Shown here: in pieces, positions 15,010-24,325 of the stretch
Position numbering within the stretch: the stretch's first letter is position 1
How the letters are laid out: each line of letters starts with the position of its first letter
NCBI RefSeq assembly: GCF_027942295.1
Contig: NZ_CP101416.1
Coordinates: 1,759,501 to 1,823,500 of the forward strand
Length of the DNA stretch: 64,000 nt
Origin: Pseudanabaena sp. Chao 1811
GTDB taxonomy: Bacteria > Cyanobacteriota > Cyanobacteriia > Pseudanabaenales > Pseudanabaenaceae
Direction: 5' to 3'
Position numbers and translations under genes: made by a program
The notes under the pieces: model-generated
What the model was told of the DNA's origin: nothing
What the model saw: only the letters and a program-made list of their open reading frames with translations
Databases searched by the model: none

Positions 15010-16833
15010 TTACAACAATTCACCCGACTCTTGCAAAGAATGTAAGCGATGATAGATACCACCTTGAGCGAGAAGCTGTTGATGGGAACCGATTTCAACG
15101 ATCGCACCTTTATCTAAAACTACAATCTTATCGGCTTCGCGCACAGTGCTGAGTCGGTGAGCAATCACAATCGTGGTGCGGGTTCCCTGAATGCGACGCA
15201 TGGCGAGTTGAATCGATCGCTCGGATTCGTAATCAAGGCTAGAAGTTGCCTCATCAAAGACGAGAATATCAGGATTAACTAGTAAAGCTCTGGCAATGCC
15301 TAAGCGCTGACGTTGACCACCAGAGAGACGCACACCCCGTTCACCGACGATGGTGTTATAGCCCCTTGGTAATAAATGGAGAAACTCGTCCACACTGGCG
15401 ATCGCACAGGCTTCTTGAACTTGAGCGAAAGTTGCCGTAGGATTGCCGTAAACCAGATTATCCATCAGGGTTCCATTAAAGATATCTACTTCCTGATGCA
15501 CGATCGCTAAACGTTTACGGTAGCCCGTAATATCTAGTTCGGTGATATTTGTCCCATCAATCAAAATGCCGCCACTTGATGGCTCGAAGTAACGGAATAG
15601 CAATTTAACTAAAGTGGATTTACCAGAACCTGATTTTCCTACTAGGGCAACGGTTTCATAGGGATTGATGGTAAATTGAATCTTTCCGAGGACAGGGCGA
15701 TCGCGGTCATAACCAAAGGTGAGATTGCGGAACTCGACTTTACCTGTCAAACGATATTGCGGATATTTGGTATCAGGATGCAAGGCGATCGCCGCATCCT
15801 GTCCATTGGCTTGTTTCATGAACTCATGGAAGCGCAACATCGAGGAATAGCGACGGGCAAAGACTTCGGCAAGTAAACAAATCGGTTTGATTTCCGAATA
15901 AGCCATGCTAGCCAAGGTGGAAATGGTGATGAAATGCCCAATGGACATCTTGCCACCAAAAGTAGCGAATAGGGCAGCTCCAAATACGACAAATTGACAA
16001 GCTTCCAACACCGTATCGCGCACCATGCCTAATTTTACATAGCCAATGTGAATGCCCCAAAGTGAGACTTTTGCTTCCCGTTCAAGGCGATCGCTTTGGC
16101 GTTTATATTCTTTCGCTTCATTAGCAAAAGCTTTGACAGTCTTGATGCTAGTAATAATTTCGGAAGTGCGACTTTCGGTATTCTCTTGATAGATATCGAG
16201 ATTCTCTTCCGTTTTGACTAATCCCTTCAGTTTTTGCAAACTTCCTAATAGCACTAAAATAAATGACACTAAAAAGAATGCCGAGATCCACCATGCGATC
16301 GCACAGATGATTACAAAAATACCGAGAATTCGCACGACTTTTGGAATCAATTGCCCTGCGATTTCGGGATATGACCACATGTGATTGGCTAAACCTCGCG
16401 CCACACGTCCTGCAATCCTGCCCGCATTATTCTCATCGTAAAACTCGATGGGTAGGGTCAAAATTTTGGCGATCGCTTTTTGAGTCTGATCGCGGCGTGA
16501 TTTGAGGGCAATTTCCCAGTGGAAGTTATTGGCAATCCAGACCTGAATCGGTGCGCGTAAAACCGTCACCACAAAAATCAAGCCTGATAACATAATTAAT
16601 GCGGTAGTGGGATTCGGAGACTGTCCAAAAATACCCGCCATTGCGATAACAAGGCTATTGATTTCAGGATCGAGCGATCGCCCTGATAACACATTCAGAA
16701 TTTGCCCAACGGTATAGGGAACGGCGAGATCGATGATTTCAAATAGACTGGAACCTGTAATGCTCCATATCGCCGTGTTGCGATAGCGTTTAAAGTAACG
16801 GACAATGTCCCAAAAGTTAGCGGTCATGCTCAT
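15010..16833 (-). CDS. ABC exporter half-transporter
   Basis: A 607-residue fused permease-ATPase. The N-terminal 320 residues hold about six transmembrane helices of the type I exporter fold; the nucleotide-binding domain has Walker A GKSGSGKST, signature LSGGQRQRLGIARAL, Walker B ILVFDEATSSLD and the H-loop IVIAHRLS. It would work as a homodimer in the cytoplasmic or thylakoid membrane, exporting lipid, peptide or drug; the substrate is not deducible. Its start overlaps the end of recJ by 17 bases (or 11 if Met3 is used), so it is probably co-transcribed with recJ. Confidence 0.9.
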   Translation of the reverse strand: MSMTANFWDIVRYFKRYRNTAIWSITGSSLFEIIDLAVPYTVGQILNVLSGRSLDPEINSLVIAMAGIFGQSPNPTTALIMLSGLIFVVTVLRAPIQVWIANNFHWEIALKSRRDQTQKAIAKILTLPIEFYDENNAGRIAGRVARGLANHMWSYPEIAGQLIPKVVRILGIFVIICAIAWWISAFFLVSFILVLLGSLQKLKGLVKTEENLDIYQENTESRTSEIITSIKTVKAFANEAKEYKRQSDRLEREAKVSLWGIHIGYVKLGMVRDTVLEACQFVVFGAALFATFGGKMSIGHFITISTLASMAYSEIKPICLLAEVFARRYSSMLRFHEFMKQANGQDAAIALHPDTKYPQYRLTGKVEFRNLTFGYDRDRPVLGKIQFTINPYETVALVGKSGSGKSTLVKLLFRYFEPSSGGILIDGTNITELDITGYRKRLAIVHQEVDIFNGTLMDNLVYGNPTATFAQVQEACAIASVDEFLHLLPRGYNTIVGERGVRLSGGQRQRLGIARALLVNPDILVFDEATSSLDYESERSIQLAMRRIQGTRTTIVIAHRLSTVREADKIVVLDKGAIVEIGSHQQLLAQGGIYHRLHSLQESGELL

Positions 16834-19138
16834 TCAAAGAAATTAATTGGCGATCGAAGAACTGTTGCTGAAACAGGATTTCATTGGCAGCTTGGATAAA
16901 CTGTTTGGTAATAGTTGATGATTGCGTCGATGATTCTGCTGATAAATGATCGGTGGCAACAGAATTGATGCGTATGTGAGGATCATCTAGTTCACCATTA
17001 CTTTCATTATGAACGATCTCCACAACATAGCCATATTGTCGCAATTCCTCAAAGCCAAGCTGCAAGACACTTTGATCTTCGATTCCCAATTTAGCAATTA
17101 ATTGCGATCGCTTGATTTCTTTGCCTGTACGACTAAGGTATTTAGCGATACCCACAAGGGTTTGCCATGCGATCGCACCATTAATCTTTTCAGGATTGGT
17201 ATAAACTAGCGCTAAGGCTTGATCGGATTGCGCCGCTTGCTCGATGAGCATGTTTAAATCATGCCAACTCGTGGGACAGCGATCGCAGATTGTAGCTTCT
17301 AATTCTTGTTCTAACTGCCCATGCCCCCGCCGATCGATGATTTTCAGATTGGGATTGCACTTTTTGATGGAGTTTGATGCAAGCGTAGATTCCTCGGACT
17401 TTAGTGGGGCGCTTTGAGCATGGATATCCAACAGACGTACATCATAGCGTTTGCGAAAAGCATTATCCACTAGCTCGATCACCACATCACAGGCGGTATC
17501 TGGCAACTCATAGCTATAATGTCCCCACCAATCGCCATGAATTTGATTGCCTTGGCGATCGCTTAAGGTAAATTCGGTTTTGATATATTCAACTTTTTGT
17601 CCTTTATGAGTGCGAATATTGGCATTGGATATATCGACAAACTCACAGTTCCGTACTAGTAACTTCGGCGCAGGATTACCCATACCAAAAGGTTCTAACT
17701 GCTTGAATTCATTAAATAAATCCTTATTCAAATCGGCAATTTTTACTTCCAAATCAATAGTTATAGCTTTACTCTGTAACTGTCCATATTGACTCCAAAA
17801 GCGCTGATCGATCGCCTCAGCAAGTACCTGCAAATTCTCTAGCGCAAAGCTCAAACCACCTGCGAGGGGATGTCCTCCAAAGCTCAGCAATAAATGCTCT
17901 TGTCCCTTCAGTAGTTCATAGAGATTAATCCCTTCTAGCGATCGCGCACTGCCTTTCGCGATACCATCCTCAACCGTACAGAGAATCGTCGGGCGACCAT
18001 ATTCCGCAACCACTTGACCTGCGACTAATCCCAAAACTCCCACCGACCATTGCGGATCGGCAAGAATAATAATTCCCGTTGTTGATAAATCAAGCTGTTC
18101 AATTTTTCCTTGTACCTGTTTGAATACTCTTTTCTGTAAAGCTTTGCGTTGTGTATTCGCTAGTTCTGTTTGATCGATTAAAGACTTGCAAATTTTCTCA
18201 TCACGGGTGGTGAGAAGTTCCACACATTTGCGGACATCGCCCCAGATGCGGCTGACGGCATTAATGCGTGGCGCAATGCCAAAGCTGATATCAATCGGGC
18301 GATCGCCAACGCGCTTACATTGTTCTAGGAGCATCCGTACACCGAGACGTTTCTTTTGTCGCAAAACCTCAATTCCCTTTTGGGCAAGATAGCGACAATC
18401 GCCTGTCAACTGCACTAAATCTGCAACTAGCCCGATCGCTACTAAATCTAATAAATTCTCTAGGGGCTGTTGGGGAACTTCAGGCAGTTTTTCATACAAT
18501 GCTTCCATTAATTTATAAGCAACTGCCACACCCGATAAATGGAATAGTGGATGCTCATTACTTAAATAACGCGGATTGATAATTGCGACGACATTGGGAC
18601 GTGTATCAGGCAAGGTGTGATGATCGGTGACAATCACATCGATTCCTAGTTCGTTAGCGTAATTAATTGCCTCTAAACTAGTGCTGCCCGTATCACAGGT
18701 AATAATTAAATTGACAGATTTTCCTATGGATTCATATTGCGATCGCAGATCATCTAATCCTCTGATCGAGATGCCATGAGATTCCTTAAGGCGAGCGGGG
18801 ATATAAAAAACTAAGCGATCGCCTTGTGTAAAAAACTGCCCTAAGCCTTCCCACAATACCGATGTAGCCGTAATCCCATCCGCATCAAAATCTCCCCAAA
18901 TCGCGATCGTTTCACCTTGTTCATAGGCTTTTTGAATTCTGGCGATCGCCTGCTGCATCTCAGGAAAAGCAAAAGCACTAGTTGGTTGATAAGCTTCCGT
19001 TGATAAAAATGCGTCTACTTGCTCAGGCTCAAATATGCCTCTTTGATAAAGTACCTGCGCCGCAAATTTGCCAACTTTAGTAACTAACCAAGTGGGTGGT
19101 TCAACGGTTTCTAAAATATGCCAATTGGTCGGTGACAT
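16817..19138 (-). CDS. recJ: Single-stranded-DNA-specific 5'-3' exonuclease RecJ
   Basis: A 773-residue protein. The DHH phosphoesterase motifs are present: GDFDADG (residues 82-88) for motif I/II, CDTG (148-151), TDHH (171-174) and the DHHA1 motif SFGGHPLAGG. An OB-like domain follows and then a cyanobacterial C-terminal extension of about 200 residues, so the protein is longer than the E. coli enzyme (577 residues). It degrades single-stranded DNA from 5' ends in recombination and repair. It overlaps the ABC exporter gene downstream. Confidence 0.92.
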   Translation of the reverse strand: MSPTNWHILETVEPPTWLVTKVGKFAAQVLYQRGIFEPEQVDAFLSTEAYQPTSAFAFPEMQQAIARIQKAYEQGETIAIWGDFDADGITATSVLWEGLGQFFTQGDRLVFYIPARLKESHGISIRGLDDLRSQYESIGKSVNLIITCDTGSTSLEAINYANELGIDVIVTDHHTLPDTRPNVVAIINPRYLSNEHPLFHLSGVAVAYKLMEALYEKLPEVPQQPLENLLDLVAIGLVADLVQLTGDCRYLAQKGIEVLRQKKRLGVRMLLEQCKRVGDRPIDISFGIAPRINAVSRIWGDVRKCVELLTTRDEKICKSLIDQTELANTQRKALQKRVFKQVQGKIEQLDLSTTGIIILADPQWSVGVLGLVAGQVVAEYGRPTILCTVEDGIAKGSARSLEGINLYELLKGQEHLLLSFGGHPLAGGLSFALENLQVLAEAIDQRFWSQYGQLQSKAITIDLEVKIADLNKDLFNEFKQLEPFGMGNPAPKLLVRNCEFVDISNANIRTHKGQKVEYIKTEFTLSDRQGNQIHGDWWGHYSYELPDTACDVVIELVDNAFRKRYDVRLLDIHAQSAPLKSEESTLASNSIKKCNPNLKIIDRRGHGQLEQELEATICDRCPTSWHDLNMLIEQAAQSDQALALVYTNPEKINGAIAWQTLVGIAKYLSRTGKEIKRSQLIAKLGIEDQSVLQLGFEELRQYGYVVEIVHNESNGELDDPHIRINSVATDHLSAESSTQSSTITKQFIQAANEILFQQQFFDRQLISLNEHDR

Positions 19139-19239
19139 GTTTATTACAATAGTTTTTTCTCCCCAAATAACACATGAACTATTTGTAGACTTAGCTCAAT
19201 GGTAGTCTTGATAACTTTCCATCATCTGAATGGTGGCGA

Positions 19240-20079
19240 TTAATTTTTTGGCGATCGCTTAGGTTTAGACGATTTAGGCATCTTGGATTTTTGGGAAAGC
19301 TTTTTTAGTTTTTCAACTTGTTTGAGGGTGAGTCCTGTAAATTGAGCAACTAATTCTACGGAAATATTGGAAAGCAACATATTTGTGGCAATTTGATTAG
19401 CTGTTTCAGCTTTGCCTTCAGCCTTACCTTCAGCTTTGCCTTCAGCCTTACCTTGGAGTAAAATCTCTTGATAAATTACTGATTCTTTCATGATCTCGCT
19501 CCTCAAAAGTCTTTGGATGATTTCTTTATTCAGGGCTATACCTGATATTATAGCGGTCGAGGCAGCTACGTTACTTTGTACTTCTTTATCTTGGATATTT
19601 TCGATTTGCTTGGCAACTTGTCTTAGCGTTTCTTCGGGGTTGCTGGTTTGAGATAATGTTGCAAAAGGAAATAGTCCCTGATATTGCTGAAATATTTCTG
19701 TAGGCTGTTCCCATAGCCTAATTACGCTAAATTCATGATTTAACTTGCCAACCCTAAAAGTTGTTTCATGTACTAATGGTGATTGGCTGGCACTGAGATA
19801 GATAACGACCTGATGAATTTGTCTATCGGGAAATTTACGATATAGCCTGAGCCGATAATCTGCCATACGGAAGGGAATATTTTTATTTGGCTCGGTCTGA
19901 AATTCAATATGCAGGATTATCTTGGTTGATTCGAGGAATATCACTGAGTCAGCACGGATTGGCTCAACCAAAAGTTCGGATGGTTCGATTTTGGTTAAGG
20001 CGATCGCTTCTCCTAATATCCAACTGGCGAAGTCTGCGGAGAAACTTTCGGCTAGAAACTTACAGATATTATCAATCAT
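19240..20079 (-). CDS. Rpn-family PD-(D/E)XK nuclease
   Basis: A 279-residue protein of the Rpn/recombination-promoting nuclease group (also annotated as DUF4351 or putative transposase). RADSVIFLESTKIILHIEFQTE gives the D-xn-E-x-Q nuclease core, and YRLRLYRKFPDRQIHQVVIYL the rest of the fold. A run of four GKAE units sits near residue 210-225, encoded by 12-bp tandem repeats, a hallmark linker of this family. The C-terminus is strongly basic. It follows the NADAR gene by only 9 bp and is probably co-transcribed with it. Members cut DNA and stimulate RecA-independent recombination; some act in phage defence or as selfish elements. Confidence 0.8.
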   Translation of the reverse strand: MIDNICKFLAESFSADFASWILGEAIALTKIEPSELLVEPIRADSVIFLESTKIILHIEFQTEPNKNIPFRMADYRLRLYRKFPDRQIHQVVIYLSASQSPLVHETTFRVGKLNHEFSVIRLWEQPTEIFQQYQGLFPFATLSQTSNPEETLRQVAKQIENIQDKEVQSNVAASTAIISGIALNKEIIQRLLRSEIMKESVIYQEILLQGKAEGKAEGKAEGKAETANQIATNMLLSNISVELVAQFTGLTLKQVEKLKKLSQKSKMPKSSKPKRSPKN

Positions 20080-20088
20080 GGCAAGATT

Positions 20089-20526
20089 TTAGCAGCTTAA
20101 GATTTGAGCACGGACTTCTTGGAGAATTTTGCCTAACATATTTTTGCCAGAGCCATCGGCTCCACAACCCCAGTAATAATCACCTGAGGCGTTTTCCACA
20201 ATTTCCTGATCGCCTGTGGAAATCAACAGAGAGCTGAGCTGTGGATGAGTCTGAAACTTCTTAAGGACTGCCTGCCGCATTACATCATCTTTGATCTCTT
20301 CCCAATCATCTCTGATGGGAACATCACGACTTCTTCCTAAATTGGCAGCAGTTTTCGGATCAGGCGCGAGACGAATTTTTTCTTGATAGGCTTTGTCTAA
20401 AAATTTTTGCGCTTGAAAATAATGTTCAGTAGTACGCCACCATTGTCCATCTAGCTCGATACCAAAGGGAGCAAAGTTAGAGAACTCTGCGTAGGCTTGG
20501 TTTTGACTGTAGAAATAGATTGTCAT
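20089..20526 (-). CDS. NADAR (YbiA-like) N-glycosidase
   Basis: A 145-residue NADAR-domain protein. Family motifs seen are YSQNQAYAEFSNFAPFGIEL at the N-terminus, WRTTEHYFQAQKF, and GDYYWGCGADGSGKNMLGKIL at the C-terminus. NADAR proteins cleave N-glycosidic bonds in riboflavin-pathway intermediates, and some remove ADP-ribose from guanine in DNA, opposing DarT-type toxins. It is the upstream gene of a two-gene unit with the Rpn nuclease (9-bp gap), an arrangement that could belong to nucleotide repair or defence. No ADP-ribosyltransferase is visible nearby. Confidence 0.88.
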   Translation of the reverse strand: MTIYFYSQNQAYAEFSNFAPFGIELDGQWWRTTEHYFQAQKFLDKAYQEKIRLAPDPKTAANLGRSRDVPIRDDWEEIKDDVMRQAVLKKFQTHPQLSSLLISTGDQEIVENASGDYYWGCGADGSGKNMLGKILQEVRAQILSC

Positions 20527-20633
20527 AGGTCATGTTTTTGAACAATAATAAAAGTTTTAGAGCGTAGTTCATCTTTATGGAATTTAAAAATTGGGAATAC
20601 GTCAAACTTTCTTGAATTGGTGAAGTAATATAG

Positions 20634-20667
20634 CGCCATTTAAAGTATTATTCCTGCGTAAATGGCG
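20634..20667. repeat. Weak hairpin in the divergent gap 20527-20841
   Basis: CGCCATTTA and TAAATGGCG form a 9-bp stem with a 16-base loop. The remaining 280 bases of this divergent gap are AT-rich and hold no gene that I can support. Confidence 0.4.
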
Positions 20668-20841
20668 ATAAAATAAAGCTTTTAAACAGGAAATTTATAG
20701 GTTTCTTGCTTTGAAAACACCTGTTTGGGGTAATTTATCTCATCCCTTTGTAGGATGATGATATATGGGTTTAAGACCTAGACTTTTGTTGAAAGATTGG
20801 GATTGCAAAAGCAGTGTTAAACAACCGATGGAGGTCATGTT

Positions 20842-21123
20842 ATGAATACACAAGAAGCGACCATCGAAGTATTACAAAATCGTATTAAGTACCTAGAAGC
20901 TCACCTCCAGATGGCTTTACAGATTTTAGGTGAAATGGAACGAGATACAAGAGACTATTCTCAAGAAGTAGTTACGGATTTGCAGAGACAGTTTATTGAT
21001 GTAGTCCCTACGAGTGAGGTGAAGCTACCCACGTTCCTCAATTCACGCACATGGAAACATCCTTATCCTGAGCCAGCAAATTTACGAGAGTCTCGCGATC
21101 GCTTAGTAGCTAATGCTTCCTAA
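20842..21123 (+). CDS. Small coiled-coil hypothetical protein
   Basis: A 93-residue protein of unknown function. A good ribosome-binding site (TGGAGG, nine bases before the ATG) supports the start. Residues 5-50 (EATIEVLQNRIKYLEAHLQMALQILGEME) read as an amphipathic helix with heptad leucines, likely a dimerising coiled coil; the C-terminal half is polar with YPEPANLRESRDRL. There is no membrane segment or signal peptide. It stands alone between divergent and convergent neighbours and is followed by two strong hairpins. Confidence 0.7.
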   Translation: MNTQEATIEVLQNRIKYLEAHLQMALQILGEMERDTRDYSQEVVTDLQRQFIDVVPTSEVKLPTFLNSRTWKHPYPEPANLRESRDRLVANAS

Positions 21124-21177
21124 ATAAACGTGAGTTTGATATTGCTATTTGCATCGTGCTTGGCACAGTGAAAATAG

Positions 21178-21220
21178 CGAAAAATGGTAAGAATCGTCTA
21201 GCGATTCTTACCATTTTTCG
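21178..21220. terminator. Hairpin, 19-bp stem
   Basis: Arms CGAAAAATGGTAAGAATCG and its complement flank a TCTAG loop. It lies in the convergent gap between the small coiled-coil gene and glgB and could terminate either. Confidence 0.65.
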
Positions 21221-21227
21221 AAACAAA

Positions 21228-21256
21228 AAAGAAGGCTTGCATAGCAAGCCTTCTTT
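21228..21256. terminator. Hairpin 13+3+13 between convergent genes
   Basis: AAAGAAGGCTTGC, loop ATA, GCAAGCCTTCTTT: a perfect A/T-flanked stem, preceded by an A run and followed by a T run, so it can act as a bidirectional intrinsic terminator for 20842-21123 and for glgB. Confidence 0.75.
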
Positions 21257-21296
21257 AGTTTCATGTAAACCTTGCTGGGCAGGGCTTGTGAAAAAG

Positions 21297-23555
21297 TTAA
21301 ACTTCGCCGATGTATTTCAAGACAACTACGCCTAACGGTGGAGCAGTCACATCAACGGAATAGGGCTTGCCGTGAGTGCCATAGTCATCGCTATATTTGC
21401 CGCCCATGTTGCCAATGCCACTACCACCATAGATTGGAGCATCACTGTTGAGAACTTCTTTGTAGAAGCCTTTTTCAGGAACACCGATGCGATAGTTATG
21501 GTGGGGAACGGGAGTGAAGTTACAGACGACTAGTACAAATTCACCATCTACACCTTTCCGTAGGAAAGAAATAACGGAATTTTGGGTGTCGTTGCATTCA
21601 ATCCATTCAAAACCAGATTCTGAGAAGTCTTGGGTATAGAGTTCAGGTAGCGATCGCAAAAGTTTGTTGAGATCACTGACATAGCGCTGGAGGGTTTTGT
21701 GGCTAGGATATTGCAGCAAATGCCATTCTAAATCGCCCCAGACATTCCATTCCGCCCATTGACCGAATTCCATGCCCATAAACATGGTTTTCTTACCAGG
21801 GTGGGTGAACATATAGCCATAGAGACAGCGCAGGTTCGCAAACTTCTGCCATTCATCCCCAGGCATCTTGCCGATCATCGGACTCTTGCCATGCACGACT
21901 TCATCATGGGAGAGCGCCAGCATGAAATTCTCACTAAAGGCGTACCAAATGCTGAAGGTGACATAGTTGTTGTTATGTCCACGGAAATAGGGGTCAAGCT
22001 TGAAGTAATCGAGCATGTCATGCATCCAGCCCATATTCCACTTCAGGTTAAAGCCTAAGCCTCCTGAATAGGCGGGCCATGTCACCATCGGCCAAGAAGT
22101 TGATTCTTCAGCGATCGACAAGGCTCCAGGGTAATAGGTGAAGAGAATGCTGTGTAAATGGCGGAATAGCTCGATCGCTTCGAGGCTTTCACGACCACCA
22201 TATTCATTGGCAAGCCATTCGCCATCTTTGCGGTTGTAGTCGCGGTAGATCATCGAAGCTACGGCATCGACACGAATCCCATCAATGTGATATTTGTCGA
22301 ACCAGAACAGGACATTGGCGATCAAGAAGTTTTTGACTTCACTGCGCTTGTAGTTAAAGATTTTGGTTCCCCATTCCTTATGCTCACCAATGCGGACATC
22401 CTCAGGCTCATAGAGAAATGTACCGTCAAAGAAGGACAAGCCATGACCATCTTTGGGGAAATGGGCAGGAACCCAGTCCACAATGATGCCAATGTCGTTT
22501 TGGTGACACTTGTCGATGAAATACATCAAGTCTTGGGGTGTGCCATAGCGTGAAGTCGCGGCATAATAACCTGTGACCTGATAGCCCCATGACCCATCAA
22601 AGGGATGCTCGGCGATCGGCATCATTTCGATGTGGGTATAGCCCATTTCCTTGACGTAGGGGATCAGGTCTTCGGCGAGTTCGCGATAGGTGAGAAATCT
22701 TGCCCCCGGCTTGAGATCGGCGGCGGATACGGAGGGGTAACCACTAGCGGGAGGATTGGCAGTGGCAGCGTGCATCCATGAACCGAGATGTAGCTCATAG
22801 ACTGAGATGGGTTTTTTTAATGGATCTTCAGTACGACGGGTTTCGAGCCACTTTTGATCACTCCATTCGTAGGTATTGAGATCAGTAACGATGGAGGCAG
22901 TTTTGGGGCGAATTTCTTGGAAGAAGCCGTAGGGATCGGACTTTTCGTAGATATGTCCTGCGGGGCTTTTAATTTCGTATTTGTAAACTGTGCCAACCTT
23001 GAGTTCGGGGATAAACAAGTCCCAAATGCCTGTATTTCCTTTACGCATTTGGTGTTTGCGTCCGTCCCAGCTATTGAAATCACCAATGACGGAGACATTA
23101 CGGGCATTGGGAGCCCAGACGGAAAAATAAACGCCATCTACACCGTCAATGGTGGTGGGGTGAGCGCCCATTTTTTCGTAAATCTGGTAATGGGTTCCTT
23201 CACCAAATAAATAGCTGTCAAACTCAGTTAGTAAGGGAGATTTGAAGTAGTAGGGATCGTGAATGAGGCGATCGCTATTGCCCGACTTAACTTTAAACTG
23301 ATAACTAAAGAGGTGGGGCGCGTCAGTAATTATACATTCAAAAAAGTGGGGGTGATGCACCGAATGCATCGGATATTCCTTGTGCTGATCGGGCGTAACT
23401 ACGGATACCGCCTCTGCGTCGGGTAGATACGCTCTAACCACCCATACCGACTTACCATCTTGCTCAATTTCATGGGGACCAAGGACTGTAAAGGGGTCGT
23501 GGTGTTGATTCCACACAATGCGATCGATTTGCTCGGTGGGGAGGGTTGGGGTCAT
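21297..23555 (-). CDS. glgB: 1,4-alpha-glucan branching enzyme
   Basis: A 752-residue GH13 enzyme that makes alpha-1,6 branches in glycogen. It has an N-terminal carbohydrate-binding domain (HDPFTVLGPHE), a second CBM48 (YFSVWAPNARNVSVIGDFNSW) and the barrel with GIRVDAVASM (nucleophile Asp about 428), the acid Glu in SIAEEST (about 480) and LSHDEVVHGK (about 554). Length and order match full-length cyanobacterial GlgB. No other glycogen gene is adjacent. Downstream (to the left) there are two hairpins; upstream is a long palindrome-rich gap shared with the divergent hybrid kinase. Confidence 0.96.
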   Translation of the reverse strand: MTPTLPTEQIDRIVWNQHHDPFTVLGPHEIEQDGKSVWVVRAYLPDAEAVSVVTPDQHKEYPMHSVHHPHFFECIITDAPHLFSYQFKVKSGNSDRLIHDPYYFKSPLLTEFDSYLFGEGTHYQIYEKMGAHPTTIDGVDGVYFSVWAPNARNVSVIGDFNSWDGRKHQMRKGNTGIWDLFIPELKVGTVYKYEIKSPAGHIYEKSDPYGFFQEIRPKTASIVTDLNTYEWSDQKWLETRRTEDPLKKPISVYELHLGSWMHAATANPPASGYPSVSAADLKPGARFLTYRELAEDLIPYVKEMGYTHIEMMPIAEHPFDGSWGYQVTGYYAATSRYGTPQDLMYFIDKCHQNDIGIIVDWVPAHFPKDGHGLSFFDGTFLYEPEDVRIGEHKEWGTKIFNYKRSEVKNFLIANVLFWFDKYHIDGIRVDAVASMIYRDYNRKDGEWLANEYGGRESLEAIELFRHLHSILFTYYPGALSIAEESTSWPMVTWPAYSGGLGFNLKWNMGWMHDMLDYFKLDPYFRGHNNNYVTFSIWYAFSENFMLALSHDEVVHGKSPMIGKMPGDEWQKFANLRCLYGYMFTHPGKKTMFMGMEFGQWAEWNVWGDLEWHLLQYPSHKTLQRYVSDLNKLLRSLPELYTQDFSESGFEWIECNDTQNSVISFLRKGVDGEFVLVVCNFTPVPHHNYRIGVPEKGFYKEVLNSDAPIYGGSGIGNMGGKYSDDYGTHGKPYSVDVTAPPLGVVVLKYIGEV

Positions 23556-23860
23556 ATCTCTTTAAATAAACACACATAATTAAATTACTGCATATTACTC
23601 ACCAAATTACAGTGTGTAACCTAAACTAAAGACGGATGTATAATTTCTTCTATTTATTAGATATATAATATATAGCTGTTTTTATATAAATTGAAGATCT
23701 TTAAAGTCCCGAATATTGAAATGTGATAATTCACGATGCGCTTCACATTTTGAGTTTTGATTGGTAGCTATCTGTAAAACGAGCTTTGAGACTGAAACAT
23801 CTTAATAAAATCTGAGTTCTCTATAGCTGTTTAAGCTATGTAAAAAATGGTGAAATGGCG

Positions 23861-23891
23861 AAAATAAGAATTGTTTGGCAATTCTTATTTT
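23861..23891. repeat. Hairpin, 13-bp stem, upstream of glgB
   Basis: AAAATAAGAATTG and its complement around TTTGG. It is one of three palindromes in the divergent gap 23556-24325, where no transcript end is expected from either neighbour, so it is more likely a repeat than a terminator. Confidence 0.6.
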
Positions 23892-23916
23892 CCACAACCA
23901 GTTATGGATAAATTCA

Positions 23917-23967
23917 AAATCCAGAAGAGAGTTGCGGTGCAAAGCACCGCAACTCTCTTCTGGATTT
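23917..23967. repeat. Perfect hairpin 24+3+24, AAA loop
   Basis: Arms of 24 bases (starting AAATCCAGAAGAGAGTTGCG) pair exactly around AAA. Geometry is identical to the elements at 8633 and 58221, but the stem sequence is unrelated. It lies between divergent genes. Confidence 0.8.
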
Positions 23968-24090
23968 TTATTTAGGTAGAGCACACACAGCGTGCGCTAC
24001 AGGTTTTATAGCTTCATATCTCAACTTAATAAAAAATTTATATTAAAAAATGCCACAAGTATATAAATCCCTAAAAGCATCTTGAAATGG

Positions 24091-24178
24091 AGCAGTCTTA
24101 AATGGTTTATGGAAGCCTAATCCTTGGAGTTAGGCTTCCATAAATCCAAAAATCTACAGAATGATTGAGGAATACTAT
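24091..24178. repeat. Palindromic repeat, AGCAATCCTAAAT family (copy 1)
   Basis: Ends AGCAGTCTTAAATGG and AATGATTGAGGAATACT match the family seen at 43630 and 57326. The central hairpin (24107-24143) has arms TTATGGAAGCCTAA. This is the most diverged of the three copies. Confidence 0.6.
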
Positions 24179-24325
24179 ATGTAAGTTAATAGATCTAGAA
24201 CTAGGGCTAAAATGATGTTATGGATATGATAGGGAAGTGTTTACTAATTCTTTATGCACTTATGTAAATAACCAGTAAATAAACCTATCAAACCTGATTC
24301 TTTAGATAATTTAAAAAGTCTCACT

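Noticed and set aside
23556-24325. Searching the 770-base divergent gap for tRNA or small RNA genes
   Set aside because: Only palindromes were found, with no cloverleaf or conserved RNA motif that I can recognise.
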